Below are positions 49,650-63,968 of a stretch of DNA of 64,000 nt, piece after piece. The stretch comes from Lactobacillus huangpiensis (GTDB lineage Bacteria; Bacillota; Bacilli; Lactobacillales; Lactobacillaceae). Made by a program: the position numbers and the translations under genes. The notes beneath the pieces were generated by a model. The model searched no databases, had not been told where the DNA came from, and worked only from the letters and a program-made list of their open reading frames with translations. The DNA lies in NCBI RefSeq assembly GCF_019972815.1, contig NZ_BPPA01000010.1, positions 1 to 64,000 of the forward strand, in the 5' to 3' direction. Positions within the stretch are counted from its first letter, which is position 1. Each line of letters opens with the position of its first letter.

Positions 49650-51251
49650 ATGAACAAAAAAGAGATAAATGTCACACTAAAATGGGTTTTGAGCAATCTT
49701 AATCCCTGGTTGATACTTTGTTTATTTATCTTTGGTGTTACCAGTTCTTTTGAAGGAGTATTAAATGGCTATATTTTAGGTTATATTCCCAGGCTTAACG
49801 TCAAAGATGGTCACAGTTTGATCGTATTTGGCCTAGTCGCAGTTTTATCATATTTAACCGTTTATGTTTCTCTTTTCTTATTTAGCCTGTTAATGCAAAA
49901 AGCAATTCAGACTTTAAATGAAAAGATAAAAGGCATTTATTTTAGGGCAAATTTTGCCAGTTCATTTAACAATCCTAACTTGGATTCATCTGAAGTTTTG
50001 AACAACATGACTAGTATTTCCAAACAGATAGAAGAAAAGTATTTTGAACCGCTTCTATTTCTTTTTCAAAGTTTGATGACAGTGATATCTTCTACAGTTG
50101 TAGTATTAATGACTAATCCGGTTTTAGGTCTGATTTATTTGGCTCTTTCCTTCATGTCGCTTCTTCCCAGTTATATGGGTAAAGAAAAGATGAAAATTAA
50201 GACAGACATGTGGAGCCATTCTAATTCCAATTTTTTAGCGATTACGCGTGACTTATTTGCAGGTCGTTTTGAAATTACGAATTTTGGCGTTAAAAAACTA
50301 TTTATGCAGAAATTTGATCATTCTTTGCACAATGAGGAACAAAGATATTACCAATTGAATGCTTTCCAATATGTTCTGCAATTTATTTCCTGGTTATTTG
50401 CCATATTAATAACTTTAACTCCGATTTTCATAGGGCTTTGGATGGCCAAAAACAGCATCTTAGGGGTCACAGTAAGTACGATTCTTACCTTGACTCTTAC
50501 TGCGGATCACGTGGTTGGTGGCTTTCGGCAGCTAACTAATTTTGAAACTCAAATTCAAAGTACAGAAGGAATTAGAAAGATTTCTTGGACTGAAACAAAA
50601 ACAGATCAAAAAATTGCTCAGCCAGTCGCTGACAATAAACTGGTTGTTGAAAACCTGTCGGTTAAACGTGGTGACCGAGAAATTTTTAAAAACCTGTCTT
50701 TAAGCCTAAATGAAAACGAAAAAATGATTATTACTGGACCCTCGGGTGTTGGCAAATCGACTTTGCTAAATGCAATAGCAGGATACATTCCAATTGAAAT
50801 GGGTGATGTGAAATTTGGCGGACACAAATTGAAATATTCAGATTTTGTGTTTATTTCACAGAATATCTGGTTATTTGCAGGAACGATTCGGGAAAATCTT
50901 TCTCTTTTGCAAAATTTCACAGACGAAGAATTAGTTGCTTCTCTGAAAAAGGTAGGTTTATACAAAGAGCTAGGCAGCAAAGCGCTGGATTTTGAAATTA
51001 AAGAACAAGGCGGCAATCTTTCAGGTGGGCAAGCGCAGAGACTGGCTGTTGCCAGAGGACTGCTGCGTCATAAGAAGATCTTTTTACTAGATGAAATTAC
51101 TTCTAGCCTGGATCATCAAAATGCTGATGAAGTACACCGCTTAATTTACCAACTGCCTTCAATAGTTATTGAAGTGGCTCACAACTTTAACGAAAAAATA
51201 GCACAAGAAAACAACGTCAAGATCTTTAACTTAGCGAAAAATACAAAATAA
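49650..51251 (+). CDS. ABC exporter, fused permease and ATPase
   Basis: 533 aa. N-terminal ABC transmembrane domain with six segments (about 15-300). NBD about 325-530: Walker A GPSGVGKST (about 363), Q-loop SQNIWL, signature LSGGQAQRLA (about 453), Walker B FLLDEITSS (about 474), and EVAHNFNEK, where the usual switch His is retained. Export of peptide, bacteriocin or drug is typical for this family; substrate unknown. Monocistronic, ending in a terminator. Confidence 0.88.
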   Translation: MNKKEINVTLKWVLSNLNPWLILCLFIFGVTSSFEGVLNGYILGYIPRLNVKDGHSLIVFGLVAVLSYLTVYVSLFLFSLLMQKAIQTLNEKIKGIYFRANFASSFNNPNLDSSEVLNNMTSISKQIEEKYFEPLLFLFQSLMTVISSTVVVLMTNPVLGLIYLALSFMSLLPSYMGKEKMKIKTDMWSHSNSNFLAITRDLFAGRFEITNFGVKKLFMQKFDHSLHNEEQRYYQLNAFQYVLQFISWLFAILITLTPIFIGLWMAKNSILGVTVSTILTLTLTADHVVGGFRQLTNFETQIQSTEGIRKISWTETKTDQKIAQPVADNKLVVENLSVKRGDREIFKNLSLSLNENEKMIITGPSGVGKSTLLNAIAGYIPIEMGDVKFGGHKLKYSDFVFISQNIWLFAGTIRENLSLLQNFTDEELVASLKKVGLYKELGSKALDFEIKEQGGNLSGGQAQRLAVARGLLRHKKIFLLDEITSSLDHQNADEVHRLIYQLPSIVIEVAHNFNEKIAQENNVKIFNLAKNTK

Positions 51252-51255
51252 AAAT

Positions 51256-51294
51256 AACCCGCAAAATGTTTCATTACACACTTTGCGGGTTTTC
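51256..51294. terminator. Terminator between ABC gene and murT
   Basis: AACCCGCAAA (51256-51265) pairs with TTTGCGGGTT (51282-51291) followed by TT. Flanking A/T runs allow use on both strands; it lies at the convergent ends of the two genes. Confidence 0.85.
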
Positions 51295-51315
51295 AATTTA
51301 TATTATTGCTACTTT

Positions 51316-52668
51316 TTACATCCCAGCCTTAATCATTTTTTTCTCAGCCATAGTCTTGCGTAAAGAGAGCATAGCAGTATAGGTAGACAAAATGTAAACC
51401 TTTTTCGTTGGTAAATTAGCAATATTGGCAATTACTTCCTCATTGTCGGTGCAGGTAACCATTTTACCCGGATCAAACCCGGCAACTTCCAGACGAAAGC
51501 CCATGTCGTGCCAGCGTTCTCCACCAACCAGAATTTTTTTAATTTGCTTATGGTTGAGATCTTCAAACTGACCATCCCAAATCCAGGAAGTGTCAATGCC
51601 GTCAGCGTGGTTGGCATTAAGCAAGGCTACTAATGAATAATCATCTTTTTCAGTGTTAAGCATGTGAAGCACCTCATCTAGACCAACCGGATTTTTAACT
51701 AAGATCAGGTCAATCTCTTTTCCTTTATATTTAATTAATTCTTGTCTGCCAAAAATCCGCTTGTTTTTTGCAAAAGCCTGAGCAATTTCTTCTTCGCTCA
51801 GGTCAAAATAGCGTGCCACAGAATAGGCAGCTAGAGCATTATAAATATTGTAAGTTCCGCCAATGTTAATGCTGTATTCTTTTTTGCCCATTTGAAATTT
51901 GAGTTTATTTGGTGACTGCTCAATAATTTTGTTAACAGAATAGGTTAATTCGGGTCTGTGATAGTTGCAGTTAGGACAGAAAAAATCTCCCAGGTTAGCA
52001 TAAATACGTTCATGATAATGTAAAATATGATCACACTTAGGGCATAAGATGCCATCGGTATTGACAGGAGCCTTGCTGTCATTTTGCGGCTCATCGCTAG
52101 GCAGTTTAAAGCCATAAAAAATTTTAGGATTAGGTAAGTCGACTGAAGAAAAGATACTGGCATCACCATTGGCAATAATAGTAGCCTTGGGTGCCAGTTT
52201 GATTCCTTCAAGAATTTTATCGTATGTAGTGTAGATTTCACCATAGCGATCCATTTGGTCGCGAAAAATATTGGTTAAAACAAAAACGCTGGGATGAAGC
52301 AGTTCCGTCACCATTTTGACATTTGCTTCGTCAACTTCTAACACTGCAATTGGTCTTGAAGATTTTTTCTTTTTGTGTGCTAAAAAGGCCGTCACAATTC
52401 CTTGTTGCATGTTGGAACCCGATGGATTGGTCAAAACGTCGCCGTATTTTTCTCTTAGTGCAGCCACGATCAAAGCTGTAGTCATGGTCTTGCCATTTGT
52501 ACCTGTAACAACTACAGTTTCATATCCTTCAGCTAGTGTTTTTAAAATTTCAGGATCCAGGTCCATTGCCAACTTGCCGGGAAAACTGGTACCGCCTTTT
52601 AACACATTATGTAAAAACCAGTAACTTGATTTACCCGCGCTTTTTGCTATTACAGACTTAAAACTCAT
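51316..52668 (-). CDS. murT: Lipid II isoglutaminyl synthase subunit MurT
   Basis: 450 aa, start at MSFKSVIAKSAGKSSYWF (GAGGGAAG upstream) rather than 10 codons earlier. Mur-ligase P-loop VVTGTNGKTMTT (about 53), central EVDEANVK, a zinc ribbon CPKC...CPNC (about 205-227) specific to MurT, and the DUF1727 C-terminal part. With GatD it amidates D-Glu of lipid II. Unusually, no gatD lies beside it: the terminator follows 23 bp after its stop, and tdk is divergent. Confidence 0.88.
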   Translation of the reverse strand: MSFKSVIAKSAGKSSYWFLHNVLKGGTSFPGKLAMDLDPEILKTLAEGYETVVVTGTNGKTMTTALIVAALREKYGDVLTNPSGSNMQQGIVTAFLAHKKKKSSRPIAVLEVDEANVKMVTELLHPSVFVLTNIFRDQMDRYGEIYTTYDKILEGIKLAPKATIIANGDASIFSSVDLPNPKIFYGFKLPSDEPQNDSKAPVNTDGILCPKCDHILHYHERIYANLGDFFCPNCNYHRPELTYSVNKIIEQSPNKLKFQMGKKEYSINIGGTYNIYNALAAYSVARYFDLSEEEIAQAFAKNKRIFGRQELIKYKGKEIDLILVKNPVGLDEVLHMLNTEKDDYSLVALLNANHADGIDTSWIWDGQFEDLNHKQIKKILVGGERWHDMGFRLEVAGFDPGKMVTCTDNEEVIANIANLPTKKVYILSTYTAMLSLRKTMAEKKMIKAGM

Positions 52669-52811
52669 ATTCTTCCCTCGCTTTAAAATCACTATCAACT
52701 ATAGCATAGCCACAACTTGAAAACGAGTTTTTAACCATTTAACTACACATATTTTATTTTTACATTATACTAGATTAGTTAGGTGAATTTAAATGAAACA
52801 AAGGAGCAAAA

Positions 52812-53411
52812 ATGGCACAATTATTTTTTGAGTATGGCACGATGAGCAGTGGCAAAACTTTAGAGATACTAAAGGATGCTCATAACTATGAAGCTCAAGG
52901 TCGTAAAATCGCTTTGTTAACCAGTGGGATTGATGATCGTAGCGGAGTTGGAACTGTGGCCTCAAGAATTGGACTTCACAGAAATGCAGTTCCGATTGAC
53001 CATGATTTTGATATTTTTGCTTATATAAAAAAGTTGAATGAGCAGGAAAAAGCACGTGGAGATGGTGAGATTGCCTGCGTGTTTGTGGATGAAGCTCAGT
53101 TTTTGGAGCGTCATCATGTCGTGGAATGCGCACAAATAGTGGACGATTTGGGTATTCCTGTAATGACATTTGGCTTAAAAAATGACTTTCAAAATAATTT
53201 ATTTGAAGGAACCAAGAATTTATTAATTTTTGCTGATAAAATAAAAGAGATCAAAACGATTTGCCACTACTGCGGTAGAAAGGCTACAATGAATCAGCGG
53301 ATACACAATGGTAAACCGGTTTATGAAGGTGAACAAGTTCAAATTGGTGGGGATGAAAGTTATTACCCGGTTTGTCGGTTTCATTATTTTCACCCGGAGC
53401 AAGAAAGATAG
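52812..53411 (+). CDS. tdk: Thymidine kinase
   Basis: 199 aa. P-loop GTMSSGKT (about 9-16), Walker B VFVDEAQF (about 93, catalytic Glu), a lasso region, and zinc ligands CHYCGRKA with a later Cys (YYPVCRFH). Type II TK typical of Bacillota. AAAGGAGCAAAA precedes ATG. Leads the tdk-prfA-prmC-tsaC cluster, with only 17 nt to prfA. Confidence 0.96.
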   Translation: MAQLFFEYGTMSSGKTLEILKDAHNYEAQGRKIALLTSGIDDRSGVGTVASRIGLHRNAVPIDHDFDIFAYIKKLNEQEKARGDGEIACVFVDEAQFLERHHVVECAQIVDDLGIPVMTFGLKNDFQNNLFEGTKNLLIFADKIKEIKTICHYCGRKATMNQRIHNGKPVYEGEQVQIGGDESYYPVCRFHYFHPEQER

Positions 53412-53428
53412 GAAGGGATTAGAACAAC

Positions 53429-54517
53429 ATGGATAAAATTATGGCACAGCTTGAAAGTCTTGTTGCTCACTATGATGAATTACAAGAAATGATGGCTGAC
53501 CCAGAAGTTATCAATGATACTAAAAGGTACATGGAGGTTTCTAAAGAAGAAGCAGATTTGCGAGATGTAGTTGAAAAATATCGTAAATATAAGGCTGATA
53601 AAAAAGAGATTTCTGATAACAAGGATATTATTGCTAATGAAAATGATTCTGATTTGGTAGAAATGGCCAAAGAAGAAAATGAAGATTTAGAGCAGGATAT
53701 TACTAAACTGGAAGATGAAATCAAGATTTTAATGCTGCCAAAAGATCCTAATGATGACAAGGATATTATTATGGAAATCAGAGGAGCAGCTGGTGGGGAT
53801 GAAGCGTCCTTATTTGCCGGTGATTTGCTCAGAATGTATGAAAAATATGCAGAAAGACAAAACTGGCAGGTTTCTATTGTCGACAGTGAACCAACCGAAG
53901 TTGGCGGTTATAAACGGGTTGCAATTATGATTACTGGCAATAAGGTTTATTCAAAACTTAAATATGAAAATGGCGCTCACCGCGTGCAACGCGTTCCTGT
54001 AACTGAATCTCAAGGTCGTGTTCATACTTCAACGGCAACTGTTGCCGTAATGCCTGAATATGAGCAGGTTGACCTTGATTTAGATCCCAAAGATATTAGA
54101 GTTGATGTCTACCGTTCCAGTGGTGCCGGCGGTCAGCATATTAACAAAACATCGAGTGCTGTGCGTATGACGCACTTGCCGACAGGAATCGTTGTCGCAA
54201 TGCAGGATCAACGTAGTCAGCAGCAAAATCGGGAAAAAGCGATGCAAATTTTAAAATCTCGTGTCTATGATTATTATGAAAGTCAAAATCGGGACAAGTA
54301 TGATGCCAAACGTAAAAATGCTGTCGGCACCGGTGACAGGTCAGAGCGTATTAGAACTTATAACTACCCGCAAAACCGTGTGACCGATCATCGTATCGGC
54401 TTGACGCTTAATAAACTTGACAGGGTAATGAATGGTGAACTTGACGAAATAATTGATGCTTTGATTTTGTATAACCAAACTAAGCAACTAGAGGAGCTGG
54501 CTGAACAAAATGTCTAA
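53429..54517 (+). CDS. prfA: Peptide chain release factor 1
   Basis: 362 aa, full length. Codon-recognition PxT motif region and GGQ (residues 234-236) in [16 protein letters not shown]. Terminates at UAA/UAG. The following methyltransferase PrmC modifies the GGQ glutamine; the genes overlap by 8 nt. Confidence 0.97.
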   Translation: MDKIMAQLESLVAHYDELQEMMADPEVINDTKRYMEVSKEEADLRDVVEKYRKYKADKKEISDNKDIIANENDSDLVEMAKEENEDLEQDITKLEDEIKILMLPKDPNDDKDIIMEIRGAAGGDEASLFAGDLLRMYEKYAERQNWQVSIVDSEPTEVGGYKRVAIMITGNKVYSKLKYENGAHRVQRVPVTESQGRVHTSTATVAVMPEYEQVDLDLDPKDIRVDVYRSSGAGGQHINKTSSAVRMTHLPTGIVVAMQDQRSQQQNREKAMQILKSRVYDYYESQNRDKYDAKRKNAVGTGDRSERIRTYNYPQNRVTDHRIGLTLNKLDRVMNGELDEIIDALILYNQTKQLEELAEQNV

Positions 54518-55358
54518 GATTGATACTTTAAAAAGTCTGAGAATTTGGGCCGCGGAAACGGCACCAGAAGAAAGGCCGGAAGACATTGCTTTTTTGCTGG
54601 CTGAAAGATTGCAGCTGAGTCCAAGTGAGTTCCAGTTAAAACAAGATATGAAACTAACACCGCAGCAGGTTAAACAGGCACAAAATGATGTGCGTAAGCT
54701 GGCTAAAGGGATATCACCTCAGTATATTTTGGGCTATTCCTGGTTTTTTGGTTACAAAATTTTAGTAAAACGCGGCGTCTTAATACCCCGTTTTGAAACA
54801 GAAGAATTAGTCGAATGGGCTCTGCAGGATCTAGCAAATGGTGACAAGGTGCTTGATTTAGGTACCGGTTCTGGATGCATTACTGTAGCTCTAGCTAAAG
54901 AAGCTGCCAAAAAGCAAATTACGAATCTTGATTTATACGCTTCCGATGTCACCGACGCTGCCTTAAGAACAAGTGAAGAAAACTTTTTGATTCATAAAGT
55001 GGATGTAACGGTTCGCAAAGCCAATATCTTAATCGGACTAGAAAAATTCGATAAAATAATTTCTAATCCACCCTATATAAAGGAAACAGAAAAAGACGTG
55101 ATGGACCAAAATGTTCTGCAAAATGAACCAAAAGAAGCGCTTTTTGGTGGTAAAAACGGCATTGAATTTTACCAGAAATTTGTTAAACAGGTACGCGATC
55201 ATTTAAATAGTGGCGGAGAATTTTTCCTGGAGTTTGGCTTTAGTGAAAAAGACCAGCTAGCTGAATTATTTGCTCAAGAATTGCCTGATTTTACCATTGA
55301 ATTTAAAAAAGATTTAGCCGGGAAACTGCGTATGGTTAAGGGAAAGTGGAATAAATGA
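54510..55358 (+). CDS. prmC: Release factor glutamine methyltransferase
   Basis: 282 aa. N-terminal helical domain, then motif [15 protein letters not shown] (about 111-124) and NPPY (about 186). Methylates the glutamine of GGQ in RF1/RF2. Overlaps prfA and tsaC starts, giving one translationally coupled unit. Confidence 0.96.
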   Translation: MSKIDTLKSLRIWAAETAPEERPEDIAFLLAERLQLSPSEFQLKQDMKLTPQQVKQAQNDVRKLAKGISPQYILGYSWFFGYKILVKRGVLIPRFETEELVEWALQDLANGDKVLDLGTGSGCITVALAKEAAKKQITNLDLYASDVTDAALRTSEENFLIHKVDVTVRKANILIGLEKFDKIISNPPYIKETEKDVMDQNVLQNEPKEALFGGKNGIEFYQKFVKQVRDHLNSGGEFFLEFGFSEKDQLAELFAQELPDFTIEFKKDLAGKLRMVKGKWNK

Positions 55359-56362
55359 TGGAAACAAAAATTTTTTCACAGGATCAAATAGATGATGCAG
55401 TAAAGTTTCTTGCTGAAGGGGAGTTAGTTGCTTTTCCCACTGAAACCGTTTATGGCTTAGGTGCGATTGCTACAAATGAGCAAGCCGTTAAAAATGTTTA
55501 CGCAGCCAAAGGTCGTCCCAGTGACAATCCTTTAATTGTGACAGTTTCCGATGCTCAAATGATGTCTAAGTATGCCAAAGAAGTTCCAGAACGGGCCCAA
55601 AAGTTAATTAAAAAATTTTGGCCTGGTCCATTAACTCTCTTGCTTTTCGTAAAACCGCATAGTTTACCTAAAGCTGTAACAGGTGGCCTTGACACCGTTG
55701 CTTTTCGTTGCCCCAATGATAAGCTGACTCATGAATTGATCAGTAAATTGGGTTATCCAATTGTCGGGCCTTCTGCAAACACATCAACTAAGCCCAGCCC
55801 AACTACTGCCCAGCATGTTTATCATGACTTAAAAGGTAAAATTGCAGGGATTATTGATGGCGGACCTACAGAAGTGGGGTTGGAATCAACAATTATTGAC
55901 CTCTCTGTTCCAACTCCAGTCGTTTTACGTCCTGGTGCAATAACACCGGAAGAGTTGAGCAATGCCTTGGGAGAAAAAGTTTTAATTAACAGCGGCAAGG
56001 TTTCTGATAAGGATGTTCCAAAAGCTCCGGGGATGAAATATCGCCATTATGCTCCCAGTGCTCCTGTAGTCGTTGTAGATGATCCGCAGGATTTTGCAAA
56101 TATAGAATTGACGAGTGCAACAGGCGTAATGGCTTTAAACGATGTGCTTAACAAAATCAATTTACCGGCAGTTAATAAATTTAATCTAGGCAAAAATTTA
56201 GCAGATGCCGATCATAACTTGTTCGGGGGTTTGCGTTACTTCGATGATAAGCCCGAAATTAAACAAATTTTTGTGCAGGGATTTACCGGCAGCGAGGACA
56301 CTCTAGCCTACATGAATCGGCTTAATAAGGCTGCTGCAGGTCATCATTATTTGGCAAAATAA
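55355..56362 (+). CDS. ywlC: Threonylcarbamoyl-AMP synthase (Sua5/YwlC type)
   Basis: 335 aa. YrdC domain (about 10-200): GELVAFPTETVYGLGA, AKGRPSDNPL, GPLTLLL, GPSANTSTKPSPTTA, GLESTIIDL, VLRPGAIT. C-terminal Sua5 domain (about 220-330) with PKAPGMKYRHYAP. Makes TC-AMP for tRNA t6A37 synthesis. Followed by a terminator. Confidence 0.95.
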   Translation: MMETKIFSQDQIDDAVKFLAEGELVAFPTETVYGLGAIATNEQAVKNVYAAKGRPSDNPLIVTVSDAQMMSKYAKEVPERAQKLIKKFWPGPLTLLLFVKPHSLPKAVTGGLDTVAFRCPNDKLTHELISKLGYPIVGPSANTSTKPSPTTAQHVYHDLKGKIAGIIDGGPTEVGLESTIIDLSVPTPVVLRPGAITPEELSNALGEKVLINSGKVSDKDVPKAPGMKYRHYAPSAPVVVVDDPQDFANIELTSATGVMALNDVLNKINLPAVNKFNLGKNLADADHNLFGGLRYFDDKPEIKQIFVQGFTGSEDTLAYMNRLNKAAAGHHYLAK

Positions 56363-56372
56363 AAATTTACTA

Positions 56373-56404
56373 GCAAAGGACTTTAAACCCTTTGTTTTTT
56401 TTAT
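56373..56404 (+). terminator. Terminator after tsaC/ywlC
   Basis: CAAAGG/CCTTTG stem (56374-56379 with 56389-56394) with a 9-nt loop, followed by a long T-run. Confidence 0.8.
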
Positions 56405-56446
56405 TAAAATACTCGTAAACGTAATTATGTTTATAGGAGGAAAAAG

Positions 56447-57076
56447 ATGGGCAAATTTACGGTTTTGAATCATCCGTTAATTCAACACAAGTTAACAATT
56501 ATTAGGCGTAAGGAGACAAGTTCCAACGAGTTTCGGCGTATTGTCGGTGAAATCGGGGGACTGATGACTTATGAAATTACCAGAGATTTGCCGCTAAAAG
56601 ATGTTGAAATTGAAACACCGATTGGCAAGACCACACAAAAAGAAATTGCCGGCAAAAAATTGACTATTGTGCCAATTTTACGTGCCGGTATTGGTATGCT
56701 TAATGGTGTTATGGAAATGATTCCTTCGGCTAAAGTTGGAGTAATTGGCATGTACCGGGATGAAGAAACCCTTACGCCACATGAGTATTTCTGTAAAATG
56801 CCAAAAGATGTTGCCGAACGCGAATGTTTGGTAGTTGATCCAATGCTTGCTACTGGTGGTTCAGCTAATATGGCGATTGGTGCGCTTAAAAAGCGTGGCG
56901 TCAAAGTTATCAAACTGGCTGTACTGGTAGCTGCTCCTGAAGGTGTCAAGGCTATTCAAAAAGAAAATCCGGATGTTGATATCTATGCTGCCGCAGAAGA
57001 CGAGAAATTGCTGCCAAATGGCTATATTACGCCAGGTTTGGGAGATGCAGGTGACAGACTATTTGGTACTAAATAA
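56447..57076 (+). CDS. upp: Uracil phosphoribosyltransferase
   Basis: 209 aa. PRPP-binding motif [15 protein letters not shown] (about 129-143), uracil-binding [16 protein letters not shown] at the C-terminus, and [21 protein letters not shown] ribosome site. Pyrimidine salvage; in front of the atp operon as in many lactobacilli. Confidence 0.97.
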   Translation: MGKFTVLNHPLIQHKLTIIRRKETSSNEFRRIVGEIGGLMTYEITRDLPLKDVEIETPIGKTTQKEIAGKKLTIVPILRAGIGMLNGVMEMIPSAKVGVIGMYRDEETLTPHEYFCKMPKDVAERECLVVDPMLATGGSANMAIGALKKRGVKVIKLAVLVAAPEGVKAIQKENPDVDIYAAAEDEKLLPNGYITPGLGDAGDRLFGTK

Positions 57077-57116
57077 CTATTTTTAGGTAAATTAATCGCA
57101 AAATACGCTTACATTT

Positions 57117-57145
57117 TTCACAAAATTATTGAATGGTGTTAATAT
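57117..57145 (+). promoter_or_regulatory. Promoter of the atp operon
   Basis: TTCACA (57117-57122), 17 bp, TAATAT (57140-57145), about 50 bp upstream of atpB. The atp operon of L. acidophilus is acid-inducible; the signal for that is not visible here. Confidence 0.65.
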
Positions 57146-57193
57146 TGTATGAGTGTTCGATAATTTGGGCACGAGAAGGGAGGTCACGAAGAA

Positions 57194-57907
57194 TTGGAGC
57201 AATCATTTGTTTTTAAATTTCTGGGTTTGACATTTGATCTTTCTGGGATCATCGGCTCAACTTTAATGGCAGCTGTAGTATTGTTTGTCTGCATTTGGTT
57301 ATCACGAAAAGTTGAGATGAAACCGAATAAAAAGCAAAATATCATGGAATATTTGATAGACTTTACTGATGGTATTGTTAAAGACAATGTTAGTGATGTT
57401 GATGCGCGAAAGCACCTTTCGCTTTATGCTTTTGTTCTGTTCATCTACATTTGGTTCATGAACCAGTTGGGCCTCTTCCTAGAGGTAAAAGCGGGGGACA
57501 ATATTTTTGTTAAATCTCCCACAGCAGATCCGGTGACGACAATGTCGTTTGCAATGATGACCTTGCTTCTTTCATTTACATTCGGAATGCAAAAATTCGG
57601 TACTGGTGGCTACTGGCGTAATTATGCCGAACCTGTTAGTTTCCTGTTCCCCATTAATATGATTGAAGAGGTCACTAACTTCTTGACATTATCTTTGCGT
57701 TTATATGGTAATATCTACGCAGGTGAAGTGTTATTAACTTTAATAGGTAATAGCTTTGCTCCTAGCTTTGGTGTTATCACTTTGGTTTTAGCAGCACCGT
57801 TAGCTATGATCTGGCAAGGATTCTCTGTCTTCATTGGCTCTATCCAGGCATATGTTTTCGTAACTTTATCCATGGTCTATGTCGGAAAAAAGGTTACAAA
57901 AGAATAA
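57194..57907 (+). CDS. atpB: F1Fo ATP synthase subunit a
   Basis: 237 aa from TTG (GGGAGG ~11 nt upstream). Five to six membrane segments; the proton-channel Arg lies in FLTLSLRLYGNIYAGEVLL (about residue 172). Stator half-channel, working with the c ring. First gene of atpBEFHAGDC. Confidence 0.96.
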   Translation: MEQSFVFKFLGLTFDLSGIIGSTLMAAVVLFVCIWLSRKVEMKPNKKQNIMEYLIDFTDGIVKDNVSDVDARKHLSLYAFVLFIYIWFMNQLGLFLEVKAGDNIFVKSPTADPVTTMSFAMMTLLLSFTFGMQKFGTGGYWRNYAEPVSFLFPINMIEEVTNFLTLSLRLYGNIYAGEVLLTLIGNSFAPSFGVITLVLAAPLAMIWQGFSVFIGSIQAYVFVTLSMVYVGKKVTKE

Positions 57908-57925
57908 TTTTTTGGAGGTTTAAAC

Positions 57926-58150
57926 ATGTCACAAGCTTTTAAATATATCTCAGCAGCTATCGTAGCTGGTATCGCTGCTTTAGCAGCTTCTTGGGGTAAC
58001 GGTAAAGTTATTACTAAGACAGTTGAGAGCATGGCTCGTCAACCAGAAAGCGCTGGTAACTTAAGATCAACAATGTTCATTGGTGTTGGTCTGATTGAAG
58101 CCGTTCCTATTTTGGCGATTGTTGTTGCTTTCCTGATTCTCTTCGTTTAA
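57926..58150 (+). CDS. atpE: F1Fo ATP synthase subunit c
   Basis: 74 aa hairpin: two membrane helices joined by the polar loop with MARQPE (about 36-41). The proton-binding carboxylate is Glu58 in [17 protein letters not shown]-like strong ribosome site, consistent with the high copy number of c. Confidence 0.96.
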   Translation: MSQAFKYISAAIVAGIAALAASWGNGKVITKTVESMARQPESAGNLRSTMFIGVGLIEAVPILAIVVAFLILFV

Positions 58151-58192
58151 TTTTATTTAAAATAATTTAGGTAAAAGAGAGAAGGGCAGTAA

Positions 58193-58704
58193 ATGACATT
58201 TCAAATTTTATTTGCAGCCTCAGCAGGTCACATTTACCTTGGAAATACTCTTTGGTATTTAATTGTTTTCGCAATTTTGCTTATTTTGGTTAAACATTAT
58301 GCCTGGGGACCTGTTTCCGACATGATGGAAAAAAGACGCCAAAAGGTAATTAGTGATCTTGATTCAGCTGCAGACAATCGCAAAAAGGCCGAGGTTTTGG
58401 CTAATGAGCGTGAAGCTGCCTTGAAGAACTCAAGACAAGAAGCAACGCAAATTCTGACTGACGCAAAGGCAAGTGCTGAGAAAACCAGTACGCAAATTGT
58501 GGCAGAAGCAAATGATAATGCGGCTTCTATTCATGAAAAAGCAAAAGCTGATGCTGCTCAGGCAAAAGCTGATGCTTTAGATGAAGCTCGTGCACAAGTT
58601 GCAGATATTTCTGTAACGATTGCGGAAAAAGTGATTTCTAAGAATTTATCTGCTGATGACCAAAAAGATTTGGTTGATCAATTTATTAAGGGGCTGAATA
58701 AATA

Positions 58705-58705
<1 letters not shown>
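58193..58705 (+). CDS. atpF: F1Fo ATP synthase subunit b
   Basis: 170 aa. One N-terminal membrane helix (about 18-38), then a long Ala/Lys/Glu-rich coiled coil to the C-terminus, the peripheral stalk. The stop overlaps the atpH start (TAATG). Confidence 0.95.
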
Positions 58706-60779
<2,074 letters not shown>

Positions 60780-60790
60780 GAGGTAGTTAT

Positions 60791-61753
60791 ATGCCTGCAT
60801 CTTTACTTGCGTTGAAGAAAAAAATAGCTTCAGTTAAGCAAACTGGTAAAATTACCGAAGCCATGAGAATGGTTTCGGCATCGAAATTAAACCAAACAGA
60901 AAAACGGGATAAAGGTTACACGATTTATAATGATCATGTGCGGCAAACTTTATCACGTTTGATGAGTGCCGAGGTAGTCAATCACTTGCGTAAAGAGCAT
61001 GTAGCAATTGACGAAGACAGCATTGGCAAGATTGATTATGAAAACGTCTTTGGTTTAGGGATCGTTTCTGATATGGTTCAGGCACGTAAAAAGATCAATT
61101 CTACCGGTTATTTGGTTATTACCGGTGATCGTGGTCTAGTCGGATCATATAACAGTGCCGTCATTAAAAACATGATGGGTCTGTTTGAGGATTCAAAAGT
61201 TGAACATAAAGACGTTAAAGTCTTAGCTGTTGGTTCGGTTGGTGCAGATTTTTTCAAGAAAAACAATCTCAATGTTGTGTATGAAAATGACAGCATTAGT
61301 GATGTACCAACATTCGATGAGGTTTTGCCTATTGTTTCAACTGCGATCAAAATGTATTTGAACGGAGTTTATGATGAGCTGTATGTTTGTTACACTCACC
61401 ACATTAACTCATTATCATCCGCATTTCGGGTTGAAAAAATGTTGCCGATTGTTGACATTGATATTGGTGTCAAAGAAGCTGAAGCTCATAAAGACTTAGA
61501 ATACGATATCGAACCTGATGTTAATGCCGTTTTAACGACACTAATTCCTCAATATGCCCGTTCTACAATATACGGAGCTATTCTGGATGCAAAAACTGCA
61601 GAACATGCCAGTTCAATGACTGCAATGCAGAGTGCCACGGACAACGTTGATGATTTGGTTTCGAGTTTAACTACTAAATTAAACCGTGCAAGACAAGCAG
61701 AAATCACTACTGAAATTACTGAAATTGTCAGTGGTGCTAATGCTTTGAAATAA
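60791..61753 (+). CDS. atpG: F1Fo ATP synthase subunit gamma
   Basis: 320 aa. N-terminal helix [33 protein letters not shown] (about 118), C-terminal [20 protein letters not shown]. Rotor shaft. The family is usually ~290-320 aa. Confidence 0.96.
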   Translation: MPASLLALKKKIASVKQTGKITEAMRMVSASKLNQTEKRDKGYTIYNDHVRQTLSRLMSAEVVNHLRKEHVAIDEDSIGKIDYENVFGLGIVSDMVQARKKINSTGYLVITGDRGLVGSYNSAVIKNMMGLFEDSKVEHKDVKVLAVGSVGADFFKKNNLNVVYENDSISDVPTFDEVLPIVSTAIKMYLNGVYDELYVCYTHHINSLSSAFRVEKMLPIVDIDIGVKEAEAHKDLEYDIEPDVNAVLTTLIPQYARSTIYGAILDAKTAEHASSMTAMQSATDNVDDLVSSLTTKLNRARQAEITTEITEIVSGANALK

Positions 61754-61757
61754 TTAA

Positions 61758-63215
<1,458 letters not shown>

Positions 63216-63226
63216 GGTGATGTCAA

Positions 63227-63664
63227 ATGGCAGATCCAGAAAAACTTTTTATGGTAAATGTTGTAACTCCAGATGGACTGATTTTTTCTCACCACTCCAG
63301 TATTGTGGAAATGAGAGCAATTGACGGTCAACGTTCAGTGATGTACAATCACTTGCCAATATTGACTCCACTGGCAATTGGTGAGATTAAGGTCAAAAGA
63401 AGCCGCGAAATGAACAATATTGTCAATCACATTGCTGTTAGCGGTGGCTACTTTGAATTTTCTAATAATGTAGCTACGATTATAGCTGACAGTGCTGAAC
63501 GAGCAGGTAATATTGATGTATCTCGGGCTAAAGCAGCTAGAGAACGTGCACAAAATGCACTGAAAAAAGCTCAAGCTGCTCACGACCAGCGATCACTTGA
63601 GAGGGCACAGGTTGCACTAAGAAGAGCCGTCAATCGAATAAGTGTTTACAATTCAGACAAATAA
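63227..63664 (+). CDS. atpC: F1Fo ATP synthase subunit epsilon
   Basis: 145 aa. N-terminal beta sandwich ([57 protein letters not shown]) and a C-terminal helical hairpin ([15 protein letters not shown]) that can inhibit hydrolysis. Last of the operon. Confidence 0.96.
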   Translation: MADPEKLFMVNVVTPDGLIFSHHSSIVEMRAIDGQRSVMYNHLPILTPLAIGEIKVKRSREMNNIVNHIAVSGGYFEFSNNVATIIADSAERAGNIDVSRAKAARERAQNALKKAQAAHDQRSLERAQVALRRAVNRISVYNSDK

Positions 63665-63676
63665 AACTAAAGTTTT

Positions 63677-63712
63677 AAGCGGATGCACTGCTTTGTGCGT
63701 CCGCTTTTATTG
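63677..63712 (+). terminator. Terminator of the atp operon
   Basis: AAGCGGATGCAC (63677-63688) pairs with GTGCGTCCGCTT (63695-63706), 6-nt loop, then TTATT. Confidence 0.88.
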
Positions 63713-63737
63713 TGACTTAAGAAAAGCGAGAAAGAAT

Positions 63738-63968
63738 ATGTTTCAACTTGGCGTCCACGCACTAATTAGTATAATAATTTATTTAATTACAATCGGTTTG
63801 TCTTTTCAAATTATGAAAAGCGTCCGTATTGAAAAAATAATTCGTAAAAACAGGATCTTCGAAGCACAGCTGCTGCTGATTTTTGCTGCGATTGCTCTAG
63901 GTTTTCTTGTTGGTAATTTTTTCATCACATTATTTGATACTTCTTTGCAATTAAGTTATTTCTTTTAA
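63738..63968 (+). CDS. DUF1146 membrane protein (YwzB-like)
   Basis: 76 aa from ATG 63738. Two hydrophobic helices (about 5-25 and 43-63) separated by a basic segment SVRIEKIIRKNRIFEAQ. The family regularly follows atpC in Bacillota (B. subtilis ywzB); function unknown. Confidence 0.85.
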   Translation: MFQLGVHALISIIIYLITIGLSFQIMKSVRIEKIIRKNRIFEAQLLLIFAAIALGFLVGNFFITLFDTSLQLSYFF

